Shown here: positions 1 to 8,887 of the stretch, piece after piece
Position numbering within the stretch: position 1 is the stretch's first letter
Layout: every line of letters begins with the position of its first letter
NCBI RefSeq assembly: GCF_900605495.1
Contig: NZ_LR027599.1
Span: forward strand, 62,001 to 126,000
Source: Bacilliculturomica massiliensis
GTDB lineage: Bacteria > Bacillota > Clostridia > Peptostreptococcales > Anaerovoracaceae
DNA: 64,000 nucleotides
Direction of reading: 5' to 3'
Translations under genes and position numbers: made by a program
The notes under the pieces: generated by a model
What the model was told of the DNA's origin: nothing
Database searches by the model: none
What the model saw: the letters and a program-made list of their open reading frames with translations, nothing else

Positions 1-40
1 TGGAGGGATATCTGTCTGTGTCATCCGGGCCGGTCTTCAT
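1..40 (-). CDS. Start of an unidentified gene running off the left edge
   Basis: An ATG at position 40 overlaps the stop codon of the M20 peptidase gene as ATGA, and a strong ribosome-binding site (GGGAGGT, seven bases from the ATG) lies inside the end of that gene. The visible peptide is MKTGPDDTDRYPS. This is too short to identify a family. The coupling suggests that it belongs to the peptide-transport operon upstream. Confidence 0.55.
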   Translation of the reverse strand, partial: MKTGPDDTDRYPS

Positions 41-1191
41 CGGCAATACCTCCCGATCACGTCCACAGTCACCGCTATGAGCTGTTCCATCTGAGAGATG
101 GAGACCCATTCTTCAGGCGCGTGGAGATTTCCGCCGTCGGCTCCTACTCCCAGCGTGGGAAATCCCGCGTCCTGGAAGAGCTGAGCGTCGCCCCAGGAGT
201 TATCGCCCACGGCCCGGGCCGGTACGCCGTGAATTTTTTCGATGGAGTCCGCCAGGATCTCGTAAAGTTCCTCGTGCCCTCTGGCCACGAATGGATCCCT
301 GGCCAGCACGACTTCCACCCGTCCGTCGAAGTTCGGACAGATCTCCTTTACCTCCCGGAATATGGCCTCGATCTCGTCTACCCGGTTTTGGATGGTCTCC
401 CCGGCCTGAGTGCCGATCTCGATCCCCAGGACGCATTCCTCCGGATAAGACGCAAAATCCGTTCCACCTCGAATGGTGCTGGTATGATACACCGTTTCTC
501 CGTTCTGCGGGTCCGCGTTGGGCGCGAAAATCTCCCTCTGATTCCTCTGCAGCCGCACGATGACCTCCGCCATGTGATAGATGGCGTCTGCGGATACGGC
601 TCCGGCGGAACCGTGTCCCGCCTTCCCCCTGGTGATGATATTCAGCCACCCGAAACCCTGATGGGTGTAGTTGATGCTGGATAGGGGCGCGGCCTCCAGG
701 ATCAGCGCGGCCTCCGGCTCGTGCTTCTTCACGTAAGCCATGGTCCCTGAAGTCTCCCCTTCCTCGTCGGCGACAAAGCAGAAATGAATGTCTCCGCTGT
801 GGGGGATCCCATTCTTTTTGATCTCCGCCAGAGCCAGCATAATGGCGGCGCAGTGGCCCTTATCATCCGCCGCGCCCAGCCCGTAAAGTTTGTCGCCCCT
901 CAGCTCCGGCACAAATGCTCTGTCCCTCCAGAGCTCGCAGCCTACCGTGTCCGCGTGGGCGTAAAGCGTGAGCCCTTTGCCGCCTCCGCTCCCCGGCAGA
1001 CAGCCCGCCAGATTGTAATGCCCGTCGCTGACCTCCTCAAAGTGGGACTCGATCCCCAGACGGCTCAGATATTCCTGCATGAAAACCTGGGCGTTCTTCT
1101 CGCCGCTTCCCTCGGGAATGAGCCATGAATTTATGGATTCTATTTTTACCAGCTCTGAGATCAGTTCCACTATTTCTTTTTTATCAGCCAT
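37..1191 (-). CDS. M20 family metallopeptidase (ArgE/DapE/dipeptidase type)
   Basis: A cytoplasmic zinc-type amidohydrolase, expected to hydrolyse short peptides or acylated amino acids. The 384-residue protein shows the family's metal ligands in order: HADTVG, the bridging aspartate in GAADDKGH, the catalytic glutamate pair in ADEEGE, an acidic residue in LILEAAP, and the late histidine in GNLHAPEEW. The start is placed at the ATG at 1191, since GGGGGAG lies six bases before it; an earlier in-frame ATG at 1224 has no such site. It overlaps the upstream ABC ATPase gene by eight bases and is the last recognisable gene of the importer operon, so its natural substrate is probably what the importer brings in. 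The exact substrate cannot be read from the sequence. Confidence 0.9.
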   Translation of the reverse strand: MADKKEIVELISELVKIESINSWLIPEGSGEKNAQVFMQEYLSRLGIESHFEEVSDGHYNLAGCLPGSGGGKGLTLYAHADTVGCELWRDRAFVPELRGDKLYGLGAADDKGHCAAIMLALAEIKKNGIPHSGDIHFCFVADEEGETSGTMAYVKKHEPEAALILEAAPLSSINYTHQGFGWLNIITRGKAGHGSAGAVSADAIYHMAEVIVRLQRNQREIFAPNADPQNGETVYHTSTIRGGTDFASYPEECVLGIEIGTQAGETIQNRVDEIEAIFREVKEICPNFDGRVEVVLARDPFVARGHEELYEILADSIEKIHGVPARAVGDNSWGDAQLFQDAGFPTLGVGADGGNLHAPEEWVSISQMEQLIAVTVDVIGRYCR

Positions 1192-2278
1192 GCAAATCTC
1201 CCCCTTTTTCCTCCGGCCCGGCAAAATGGCAGGCCGCCTGATGGTCCCCGCCCACTGTCACCAGAGCAGGCTCCTTCTGGCGGCAGACCTCCGGACAACC
1301 CTTCTCCTGATACAGCCAGCAGCGCGTGTGAAAGCAGCATCCGGAAGGAATGCTCATAGGCGACGGCGTCTCGCCCCTCAGCACGTGGCCCTTGTCCTCG
1401 TCCGCCTCCTCTCTGATCTTGGGAATGACCGATACCAGAGCCTGGGAATAAGGATGCATACAGCGGTGGACCACATCGTCCGCCTGACCGATCTCCACCA
1501 GCTTTCCCAGATAGAACACAGCGATGCGGTCGGCGATGAGCCAGGCCAGCGACAGATCATGTGTGATGAACATATATGTCAGATCCGTGCCCTTCTGCAG
1601 GTCCAGCATGAGCTTGAGGATCTCCGCCCGAATGGATACATCCAGCATGGAGACAGGCTCGTCGGCCACCACGAAATCCGGTTCCAGGATCATTGTGGCG
1701 GCGATGGAAAGCCGCTGGCGCTGACCGCCGGACAGGTGGTGCGGATACCGCTGGGCCATGGTTTCCGCCGGGTGAAGGCCCACGGCCTCCAGGTACTTGT
1801 AGATCCGTTCCTTTTTTTGTTCCGGGCTCATGTCCTTCCTGTGAATGTCCAGCGGTTCCTCCAGGGCTTTGTACACGCTCTGCCTTGGATCCAGGGACTC
1901 ATAGGGATCCTGAAAGATCAGCTGCATTTTCTGACGGAGGCTCTGAAGCTGACTTCCCGACAGCTTTGAAAGGTCCTGTCCGTGATATTTGATGGTTCCG
2001 GAGGATGAACGGATGATGTTCAAAATGGCCTTTCCCAGCGTAGTCTTCCCGCAGCCGGATTCGCCTACCACCGCCAGGATCTCTCCGGTCCGGATGTCCA
2101 TGGTAACTCCGTTGACAGCGTGAACGCATTCGTCGTCTCCCGCCTGATTCTTCGCTTTCTTGCGCTTCTTGCGGACGTTGTAGGTCACGTACAGATCATT
2201 GACCTCAATGGTCTTGCCTCTGTCCGCGTTCCGCTGTTCCTGCACTTTTTCTTCCATTGTCTTTTTTTCCAGATTCAT
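1184..2278 (-). CDS. Peptide ABC transporter ATP-binding protein (OppF/DppF type)
   Basis: The second ATPase of a peptide/nickel-class importer. It carries Walker A (GESGCGKTT), the ABC signature LSGGQRQR, Walker B with DEPVSMLD, the H-loop in THDLSL, and the C-terminal oligopeptide-transporter extension with the cysteine-rich stretch GCCFHTRC and later cysteines that bind Fe-S in some relatives. The start is the ATG at 2278, which overlaps the OppD-type stop as ATGA. An upstream extension of 42 codons exists in frame but lies inside the preceding gene. Together with the neighbouring ATPase it should form a heterodimer on the two permeases. Confidence 0.93.
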   Translation of the reverse strand: MNLEKKTMEEKVQEQRNADRGKTIEVNDLYVTYNVRKKRKKAKNQAGDDECVHAVNGVTMDIRTGEILAVVGESGCGKTTLGKAILNIIRSSSGTIKYHGQDLSKLSGSQLQSLRQKMQLIFQDPYESLDPRQSVYKALEEPLDIHRKDMSPEQKKERIYKYLEAVGLHPAETMAQRYPHHLSGGQRQRLSIAATMILEPDFVVADEPVSMLDVSIRAEILKLMLDLQKGTDLTYMFITHDLSLAWLIADRIAVFYLGKLVEIGQADDVVHRCMHPYSQALVSVIPKIREEADEDKGHVLRGETPSPMSIPSGCCFHTRCWLYQEKGCPEVCRQKEPALVTVGGDHQAACHFAGPEEKGGDLHG

Positions 2279-3249
2279 ACTACCGCCCGCCCTTCTGTCT
2301 GCCTGCAGCATGCGGCGTAATGCCCTCCGCCCAGATCCACCAGTTCCGGAACGCGGCTCCCGCACTCCGGTATCTTTTCCGTGCACCGTTCGCAGAACGG
2401 ACACCCGGCGGGAGGCGTGATCAGGCTGGGCGGATATCCGGGGATCCCGTTGATAAACACTTTCTCCCCGTAGATATCAGGAAGCGAATGGAGCAATTTC
2501 ACCGTATAGGGATGCTTCGGATGAGTGAAGACCTCCCTGGCATAGCCGTATTCCACCACCCGTCCCGCGTACATGATGGCAATTTTATCGCAGAGCTCGC
2601 ACAGGACCGACAGGTCGTGGGAGATCATGATCATGGAGAGTGAGTACTTCTTCACCAGCTTCTTCAGCAATTCCAGTATCTGCGCCTGGATCATGACGTC
2701 CAGCGCCGTGACCGGCTCGTCTGCGATGACCAGTTCCGGATCGCACACCAGCGACATGGCGATCATGACCCGCTGGCGCATGCCTCCGGAGAACTCGTGA
2801 GGATAGTTCGTAAAGCGGTTTTTTTCAATGCCCACCTGCTCCAGCAGTTCCTTGACCCGCTCCTCCGCCTCTTTTTTCGAGACGTGAGGTTCATGGAGCA
2901 ATATGGGTTCCATCATCTGTTTTCCCACTGTCTGCAGTGGGTTCAGCGCGTTCATGGCGCCCTGAAAAATGACGGAGATCTGTTTCCAGCGGACCTTTTC
3001 CATTTCCTTTTCCGTCTTTTTCACCAGATCTTCCCCGTTGAAGAGGATCTGGCCTTTGGGGATGAACGCGTTCTGCGGGAGCAGACCCGGTATGGCCAGC
3101 GTCGTGGTGGTTTTACCGCAGCCTGACTCGCCGGCCACTCCCAGCAGCTCTCCTTTTTCCAACCAGAGGTTCACGCCTTCTACAGCGTGGACCGTGCCTG
3201 CCCGGCTTTTGAAATGCACCGACAGGTCCTTTATTTCCAGCATATTCAT
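2275..3249 (-). CDS. Peptide ABC transporter ATP-binding protein (OppD/DppD type)
   Basis: The first ATPase of the importer. Motifs seen are GESGCGKTTTT (Walker A, around residue 37), SGGMRQRV (signature), VIADEPVTALD (Walker B) and ISHDLSV (H-loop), followed by the OppD-type C-terminal domain with PAGCPFCERC. Three in-frame ATGs lie within twelve bases. The second, at 3249, is preferred because GAGGAA sits six bases upstream, whereas the first ATG directly abuts that site. It ends in an ATGA overlap with the OppF-type gene. A gap of about 95 bases separates it from the permease gene upstream. Confidence 0.93.
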   Translation of the reverse strand: MNMLEIKDLSVHFKSRAGTVHAVEGVNLWLEKGELLGVAGESGCGKTTTTLAIPGLLPQNAFIPKGQILFNGEDLVKKTEKEMEKVRWKQISVIFQGAMNALNPLQTVGKQMMEPILLHEPHVSKKEAEERVKELLEQVGIEKNRFTNYPHEFSGGMRQRVMIAMSLVCDPELVIADEPVTALDVMIQAQILELLKKLVKKYSLSMIMISHDLSVLCELCDKIAIMYAGRVVEYGYAREVFTHPKHPYTVKLLHSLPDIYGEKVFINGIPGYPPSLITPPAGCPFCERCTEKIPECGSRVPELVDLGGGHYAACCRQTEGRAVV

Positions 3250-3344
3250 CAGCATTTCCTCGATCCCGGTTTCTTTGTATTCGTGGTTTTAAATCGGTTC
3301 GGAACGCGCCGGTCTCCGCCGGCCCGCAGCCGATATCCTGTCCG

Positions 3345-4214
3345 TCAATATTCCCGCAGCCGCGGATTCATGATTTTGTCCAGCGTGTGACCGATCAGCG
3401 TGAAAGCCAGCACTACCAGCACGATCCCGATCCCCGGCGGCACCAGATACCACCAGGCGCCGCGCCCGGCCGCGCCTGTCACAAACGCGTAGTGCAGCAT
3501 CGTCCCCCAGGACACGCTCACCGGGTCGCCAAGGCCCAGAAATGCCAGAGTGGCCTCCGACAGGATAGAACCGGCGATGACCAGAACGGTATTGGCGTAG
3601 ATCAGCGGCAGCACGTTGGGCAGGATGTGGATCATGATGATCCGGGAGTCTTTTGCTCCCAGCGCTCTGATCCGCTCGATGTACTGACGTTCCCGTATGC
3701 TCACTACCTGAGAGCGGATGATCCTGGCTGTAGACGGCCAGCTGGTCAGTCCAATGACTGCGATGGTGATGGTGATGCTCTGTCCGAAGACGGCGGCAAG
3801 AACGATGATCATGGGCAGGACCGGCAGGGCGATGAAGAAATCCGTGATCCGCATGAGCATATTGCTCATAAACCCTGAATAAAACCCGGAGATCAGACCC
3901 ACCAGCGCTCCTACCAAAATGGAGATGGCCGTGGCCGTCAGGCCCACAAACAGGGAGACTCTAGCTCCCAGCAGCAGCTCGCGGAACACATCCCGCCCCA
4001 TCTCGTCCGTTCCCAGAATGTGCTCAGCCGAGGGCGCTTCCATGATCTGTGCGGCCGACGTTCCCACGTCTTTTGCGTCAAAGGGAAAAAGAATCGGCCC
4101 GATGATGCTGATGACCAGAATGAGAGCCAGCAGTATGATCCCCGCCCGGCCCAGGCCGTCGCCCCACATCTGTTCCCAGACTTCATTTCTCTTTTTTTCT
4201 TTCATTTTGCTCAT
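3345..4214 (-). CDS. Peptide ABC transporter permease (OppC/DppC type)
   Basis: An inner-membrane permease of 289 residues with an N-terminal membrane segment, a periplasm-facing loop with GTDEMGRDVF typical of DppC proteins, and the binding-protein-dependent transport (BPD) domain. The cytoplasmic EAA loop (near ERIRALGAKDSRIIMIHILPN, only partly canonical) contacts the ATPases. The start overlaps the OppB-type stop as ATGA, so the two permeases are translationally coupled and should be made in equal amounts. Confidence 0.93.
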   Translation of the reverse strand: MSKMKEKKRNEVWEQMWGDGLGRAGIILLALILVISIIGPILFPFDAKDVGTSAAQIMEAPSAEHILGTDEMGRDVFRELLLGARVSLFVGLTATAISILVGALVGLISGFYSGFMSNMLMRITDFFIALPVLPMIIVLAAVFGQSITITIAVIGLTSWPSTARIIRSQVVSIRERQYIERIRALGAKDSRIIMIHILPNVLPLIYANTVLVIAGSILSEATLAFLGLGDPVSVSWGTMLHYAFVTGAAGRGAWWYLVPPGIGIVLVVLAFTLIGHTLDKIMNPRLREY

Positions 4215-5185
4215 ATGTCTTTTACCCTTGGATCTATGATCGTATAGAAGATGTCCGATATGAAGTTGGCGGTGACTGTGACGGCCGCCATCAGGAAGAA
4301 GCTGGCCTCCAGGATCGGATAATCCCGCTTCAAGACCGCGTCATACATGAGCTTGCCCATCCCCGGGAAGGAAAACACCGTTTCCACCTGGATCGCCCCG
4401 CCGATGACCAGACTGACGTACAGCGCCAGGGTGGTGATGATGGGAAGCATGGCGTTTGGCATGGCGTGCCGCCAGAGAGCCTTTTTCGGAGACAGTCCCT
4501 TGCCCTTGGCCGTCAGCATGTAATCCTCCGTCAGCACGTCCACCAGCGTACTTCTGGTGATGAGGAAAAACTGCGCCATATCCACTATAATGAGCGCGAT
4601 GGTCGGCATGACCAGATGTTTGGCATAGTCCATGATCACCTGACTGTAGGTGGCGTACTGCATGCCCGGCGTCAGGATCCCAGAGATCGGGAATATCTTG
4701 AGAAACACGCCGAAGACCACGATCATCAGAAGTCCGGTCCAGAAGGTGGGCAGACTCCAGCCCACCATGGACGCCACCACAAAAGTTTTGTCCAGGCGGC
4801 TGCCCCTGCGCATAGCGGCCACGATCCCTGTGCCGATGCCGATAATGATGATCATCACTGTGGCCACGGCCAGCAGCGTAACGGTATTTGCCATGCGCTC
4901 GGCGATGATGCTGCTCACCGGCTGCCGGTACGTCATGGAAATGCCGAACTGGCCTGTCACGATATTTTTCAAATAGATAAAGTATTGCATCCACATGGGC
5001 TGATCCAGCCCAAACAGCTCCTTGATCCTCGCAATCGATTCAGCCGAGATCGCTCCCGATCGGGCCAGCAGGCGGATGGGATCGCCCGGCATGATGCGGA
5101 ACAAAATGAAATTAAACGTAATGATCGCATACAAAGTGAGAATCAGCTGCATCAATTTTTTGCCGATATATTTTAGCTTGGACAT
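4211..5185 (-). CDS. Peptide ABC transporter permease (OppB/DppB type)
   Basis: A permease of 324 residues. The N-terminus KLMQLILTLYAIITFNFILF is the usual first membrane helix of DppB proteins and is followed by the RIMPGDPIRLL motif. The BPD transport domain follows, with an EAA-type loop near TAKGKGLSPKKALWRHAMPN. AAGGAG lies about eleven bases before the ATG. It heads the four-gene permease/ATPase block. A stem-loop separates it from the upstream lipoprotein gene. Confidence 0.93.
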   Translation of the reverse strand: MSKLKYIGKKLMQLILTLYAIITFNFILFRIMPGDPIRLLARSGAISAESIARIKELFGLDQPMWMQYFIYLKNIVTGQFGISMTYRQPVSSIIAERMANTVTLLAVATVMIIIIGIGTGIVAAMRRGSRLDKTFVVASMVGWSLPTFWTGLLMIVVFGVFLKIFPISGILTPGMQYATYSQVIMDYAKHLVMPTIALIIVDMAQFFLITRSTLVDVLTEDYMLTAKGKGLSPKKALWRHAMPNAMLPIITTLALYVSLVIGGAIQVETVFSFPGMGKLMYDAVLKRDYPILEASFFLMAAVTVTANFISDIFYTIIDPRVKDI

Positions 5186-5245
5186 CAGGCGTCTATCTCC
5201 TTTGCTATTTCAGCTATTTTATCCGGCCTCCGTCCCCGAAAACAG

Positions 5246-5272
5246 CGCCCCGGAAGCGAACGCTCCGGGGCG
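5246..5272 (-). promoter_or_regulatory. Stem-loop between binding-protein and permease genes
   Basis: A nine-base-pair perfect stem (CGCCCCGGA with TCCGGGGCG) with an inner three-base-pair extension lies in the 111-base gap. In the direction of transcription the stem is followed by CTGTTTTC, a weak T-tract. Known importer operons use such a structure for partial termination or to stabilise the upstream message, so that more binding protein than permease is made. That role here is an inference. Confidence 0.55.
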
Positions 5273-5296
5273 GATGCTGTGCATCGGGATCCGGGC

Positions 5297-6940
5297 CTAT
5301 TCGACCGGCTGAATCTCTTTGTAATTTACGTAAGTCGGACAGTAGATAATACCTCCGTCACACTCCTGCCAGCCCGTGAACCGGTCTGTTCTGTAAGCCT
5401 GCAGCTTATCCTGGTACCACAGTATATTGGCCGCGCAGTCGTCGTAGAGCATCTTCTCCATCTCGTTGATGGTGGCCTTCCTCTCCGCGGCGTCCACCTG
5501 TGTGGACTGCTTGCTGTAAAGCTGATCATATGCGGGATTGGAGTAATAAACTTCGTTGTTGTTTCCGATCTGTTCGGTCAGCGGCATGCCCAGCAGGTAG
5601 CCCGGATCGGGATAATCGGAATCCCACGCCCAGACAAACAGGTCGAAATCGGCGGATTCCGTGTCGTAGACCACGCCGCCCATAGTGTTTTCATCCATGG
5701 TAGTCAGCGTCAGCTTGATGCCCGCCAGCTCCGCAGAGTCGCGCAGCAGCTGAGCCGCGCGCACGTCGCTGGCCGTGGTCTCCACCGTGAAGATCCGGAA
5801 GTCCAGTTTCTCCCCGTTCTTCTCGCGGATACCGTCGCCGTCAGAGTCCACATACCCCGCCGCTTCCAGCATGGATTTAGCCTTCTCGATGTCGTAACCG
5901 ATCAGCTCCTCATCGGTAAACTGGTGTTTCCATTCGTCAAAGGCACTGGGCAGAATCGATGTTCCCACCTGTCCGTAACCGGACAGACAGATCTCCACCA
6001 TCTGCGCCTTGTTCATGCAGTGTGCCAGAGCCTGACGCACCGTTTTGTCCAGCAGCAGCTTGTTGCCCTGAGACACAGGATCCTGATAACAGTTGATCCC
6101 TACATAATGGAAGGAATAGGAGGGCAGGTTCACCGCCACGATATTCTCCGCATCCTTCAGGCTGTCGAACAGAGTGGCGGAAACCTCGGTGAGGACATCC
6201 ACTTCACCGGCCTTCAAAGCCTGAGTGGCCACTTCCTCGTTCCCGTAGAGCACCCAGGTCACGCCGTCGGGCCCCGGCTGCGTTCCATGATAGTCTTCAT
6301 TGCGCGCCACGGAGGCCACGGTGCCCTGCTTCCATTCTACAAATTTGTAAGGCCCTGTTCCGATGGGTTCGTTGTTGGGAAACGCCTCGATCTCTTCGGC
6401 GCTCATCTCGCCCCAGATGTGCTTGGGAAGGATAGGCACTACGAATGCCATGTTGAAAGCCTGCGGCTCGCTGAATTCCATGACTACCGTATACTCATCA
6501 GGAGCGGTTACGCTCTCCAGATGTTCCGCGAACTGCACCGCCTCGCTGAGCTTATCCACCTTGATCCTCATGTAGGTGTCCACCACGTCGGCGGAAGTAA
6601 ACGGTTCCCCGTCATGCCATTTGGCGTCATGCACCAGATGGTAGGTGACGGTCTTGTTGTCGTTGCTGTACTCATAGCTTTCCGCCAGCTGATATGTAGT
6701 GTTCATATTGGCGTCATATCCCAGCAGCGTCTCGTAGATCAGACTCGTCAGCTGCAGAGATTCCGTACTGTAAGACGTGATCGGGTTCAAAGTGTCCGGT
6801 TCCGTGCACCAGCCCACCTTCAGAATGTGACCTCCTTCTCCGCCCACAGTGACGTTTCCCGGAGCGCCGCACCCGGCGAACAGTGCCGCCGTCACCAAAA
6901 GCGCCAGTAACAATCCCAGGGCTTTTTTGTACTTCAACAT
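5297..6940 (-). CDS. Peptide-binding lipoprotein of an ABC importer (SBP family 5)
   Basis: The extracellular solute-binding protein of the importer, 547 residues. A lipoprotein signal peptide is clear: KYKK, a hydrophobic stretch, then the lipobox LFAGC with the cysteine at about residue 24. The mature part starts with the family-5 pattern (LKVGWCTEPDTLNPITSYS) and contains the usual FTSADVVDTY and GTGPYKFVEW blocks. Family 5 binds oligopeptides, dipeptides, nickel or related ligands; the downstream M20 peptidase favours peptides. It is the first gene of the minus-strand operon and is divergent from the LysR regulator. Confidence 0.93.
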   Translation of the reverse strand: MLKYKKALGLLLALLVTAALFAGCGAPGNVTVGGEGGHILKVGWCTEPDTLNPITSYSTESLQLTSLIYETLLGYDANMNTTYQLAESYEYSNDNKTVTYHLVHDAKWHDGEPFTSADVVDTYMRIKVDKLSEAVQFAEHLESVTAPDEYTVVMEFSEPQAFNMAFVVPILPKHIWGEMSAEEIEAFPNNEPIGTGPYKFVEWKQGTVASVARNEDYHGTQPGPDGVTWVLYGNEEVATQALKAGEVDVLTEVSATLFDSLKDAENIVAVNLPSYSFHYVGINCYQDPVSQGNKLLLDKTVRQALAHCMNKAQMVEICLSGYGQVGTSILPSAFDEWKHQFTDEELIGYDIEKAKSMLEAAGYVDSDGDGIREKNGEKLDFRIFTVETTASDVRAAQLLRDSAELAGIKLTLTTMDENTMGGVVYDTESADFDLFVWAWDSDYPDPGYLLGMPLTEQIGNNNEVYYSNPAYDQLYSKQSTQVDAAERKATINEMEKMLYDDCAANILWYQDKLQAYRTDRFTGWQECDGGIIYCPTYVNYKEIQPVE

Positions 6941-7092
6941 ATTCTTTCCCTCCTTGTTTCAGTCGTTTTACTGCTGTTCTCCTCTATTTTCTTTTCATTG
7001 ACCGGTGACCGTCCTCCATTCGCAAAATTTTCAGACAAGTCCGTTGTTTAGAAATATTTTATCAGACTCATCAGCAAAACAGAAGTTCATAA

Positions 7093-7126
7093 TTCTTATA
7101 TTAAATATTTACATCTTCTATATTAA
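7093..7126. promoter_or_regulatory. Candidate LysR-type operator
   Basis: Two direct copies of TTCTTATATTAA / TTCTATATTAA lie about 23 bases apart in the AT-rich part of the divergent gap, each containing a T-N(x)-A type half site. Position between a LysR gene and its likely target fits an operator, but no binding motif for this regulator is known to me. Confidence 0.3.
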
Positions 7127-7273
7127 GGCGCGTTTATCTGTGATATTATAAAAACAATATCAACGAAACGCATATTTGAGCAGCCGCCGTCCTTACCACT
7201 TGGGTGAAAAAATCCGGGCAGTAAATGACACCTGCAGCGCGGTCCACTGAAATTCTTTGCGGAAACTCCTGGA

Positions 7274-7349
7274 GACGCAATCGGCTAGCCGGACAGCCCT
7301 GGTCACCGGCCGACGCAATCGGCTGGCCGGACAGCCCCGGTCGCTGGCC
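7274..7349. repeat. 38-bp tandem repeat, two copies
   Basis: Two adjacent units starting GACGCAATCGGCT, at 7274 and 7312, differ by only a few bases. A third unit seems to begin at 7350 but diverges at once. It lies about 90 bases upstream of the lysR start and is one of several short tandem arrays in this window. Confidence 0.8.
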
Positions 7350-7437
7350 GACTCCAAATGGGTGTCCACGCAGCGGGGCCGGCGACTGGGCGACTGGGTC
7401 TCCCACAAGTTTTTGAACTTACACAAGGAGCTGCAAA

Positions 7438-8349
7438 ATGGACATTCTTCAGCTTGAAACCTTTCTGGAAATCGTAAACACCAAAAGTATCAGTGAAGCA
7501 TCGCGCCGACTCTTCATCTCCCAGCCTACAGCCAGTCACCGGCTGAATACGCTGGAAGAGGAACTGGGATTCCCCCTGATCGAGCGTGGCAAGGGCGTCC
7601 GCAAGATACGGCTGACTCCTTTCGGTGAAAAATTCATCCCCGTTGCATATAAGTGGTCTGATCTGTGGAAGGATCTGCAGTACCAAATGAATTCCCAGTA
7701 CAAACTCCCACTGGCCATCGGATGCACAGAAAGCATGAACATTCACGTCTTCGCTCCCTTTTACAAGGAACTGCAGCGGGGTCAGCGAGGTCACGCTTTC
7801 GACCTCATGATCCGCACGGAGCGTTCCACAGAGATCCACCGGATGATCGAAAACCGCGACTTGGACGTTGGTTTTGTCTACAGTCTGCACCCCAATACCA
7901 ACATCCTCATCACGCCGCTGTTCGCTGAGCAGATGTTCGTTCTGCGTCTCGACGAGAGCGGCGCCGGAGCCGAACGGGAGCAGTACCATCCCTCCGAACT
8001 TGACACAAAATACGAGATCTATACCAACTGGTCCGGCGACTTTCAGATGTGGCATCAAAACTACTGGAACTATGCCTCGCCCTTTGTCACGCTCGATTCC
8101 GAATATCTGATCATAGATTATCTGGATTCCCCGGAGCTGTGGGCCATCGTGCCTGACTCCGTGGCTCGTGTCTTCGTTCAGCGAAATCCCCTGATACGTG
8201 CTTATCCCCTGGCTGAAAACCCTCCGAAGCGGGTCTATTACAAGATCACCCACCGGGTCCCCAGGGAGAACCGTCTCAACAGCCTGCAGATTTTCTCCGG
8301 ATTGCTGGCAGAATTCATCTTCTGTCACGAGGACATAAGTTCGCTGTAA
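7438..8349 (+). CDS. LysR family transcriptional regulator
   Basis: A DNA-binding regulator of 303 residues. The N-terminal winged helix-turn-helix is typical (FLEIVNTKSISEASRRLFIS, then QPTASHRLNTLEEELG, and FPLIERGKG), followed by a C-terminal effector domain that is fairly divergent. AAGGAG lies eight bases before the ATG. It is transcribed away from the peptide importer and most likely controls it and itself. The ligand is unknown; peptides or amino acids are a guess from context. Confidence 0.9.
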   Translation: MDILQLETFLEIVNTKSISEASRRLFISQPTASHRLNTLEEELGFPLIERGKGVRKIRLTPFGEKFIPVAYKWSDLWKDLQYQMNSQYKLPLAIGCTESMNIHVFAPFYKELQRGQRGHAFDLMIRTERSTEIHRMIENRDLDVGFVYSLHPNTNILITPLFAEQMFVLRLDESGAGAEREQYHPSELDTKYEIYTNWSGDFQMWHQNYWNYASPFVTLDSEYLIIDYLDSPELWAIVPDSVARVFVQRNPLIRAYPLAENPPKRVYYKITHRVPRENRLNSLQIFSGLLAEFIFCHEDISSL

Positions 8350-8560
8350 AATCAGAGGACGTCCAGTCCATTGTGTTCTTTTTCCTTAGCATTAAGGCCA
8401 TATCCCAATGAGATATCATCAGACAGGATAGGTACCGCTCTGTCAGTACCCTTCTGCCGTGATATCGTCGGGCTTGGCCTTCCACTCCTTTGGGGCTGGG
8501 GGATGAGTCCGGTGAACCGAGGGATCAGTCCGGCCGCCCGAACTGCGAAGCTGCGGGGCA
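8350..8560. other. Gene-free stretch after lysR
   Basis: No gene, terminator or promoter that I can support. The sequence becomes GC-rich toward the repeat array that follows. Confidence 0.5.
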
Positions 8561-8712
8561 GCTCTGGCCGAGGGACTGTTCTGCCGGGGGACCGTTTTGC
8601 TCGGGGGGAGCGCTCTGCCCAGGGGAGCGTTCTGCCGAGGGACCGTTTTGCTCGGGGGGAGCGCTCTGCCCGGGGGACCGTTTTGCTCGGGGGGAGTGCT
8701 CTGGCCGAGGAC
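8561..8712. repeat. Degenerate ~18-19 bp tandem array
   Basis: Seven or eight copies of a G-rich unit related to GGGACCGTTTTGCTCGG and GGGAGCGCTCTGCCCGG alternate along about 150 bases. The alternating pattern gives a higher-order unit of about 37 bases. All reading frames across it are low-complexity, so I treat it as a non-coding minisatellite. Confidence 0.8.
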
Positions 8713-8721
8713 CAATAGGTG

Positions 8722-8887
8722 AAAACATCAAAAAAAATTGAAAATCACCTAAAATAGCGTCGAAACAAGCATTATTTTCTATATATTTACAGGCAAATAT
8801 GTGAAATCGCAGAAAAAAATAAATTATCGCCTATTTGACAACGCTTTATCTGCAAAATCGAGAAAAAAATCAACATTTCGCCTATTT
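8722..8887. repeat. Three imperfect copies of an A-rich element
   Basis: Two good copies (starting about 8804 and 8855, 51 bases apart) share AAATCG, a run of seven A, then ATCGCCTATTT or TTCGCCTATTT. A weaker third copy starts near 8721 and reads ATCACCTAAAAT. The block is AT-rich and sits between two GC-rich arrays. No coding sense was found. Confidence 0.65.

Larger units (their letters stand above)
6941..7437. promoter_or_regulatory. Divergent control region between importer operon and lysR gene
   Basis: About 500 bases without a convincing gene. The half next to the importer is AT-rich and should hold its promoter. The half next to lysR is GC-rich and carries a tandem repeat (listed separately). 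I could not fix a sigma-A promoter with confidence. Confidence 0.5.

Noticed and set aside
5279-6910. 543-residue plus-strand frame opposite the peptide-binding lipoprotein
   Set aside because: Antisense shadow; the minus strand has a lipobox and family-5 motifs.
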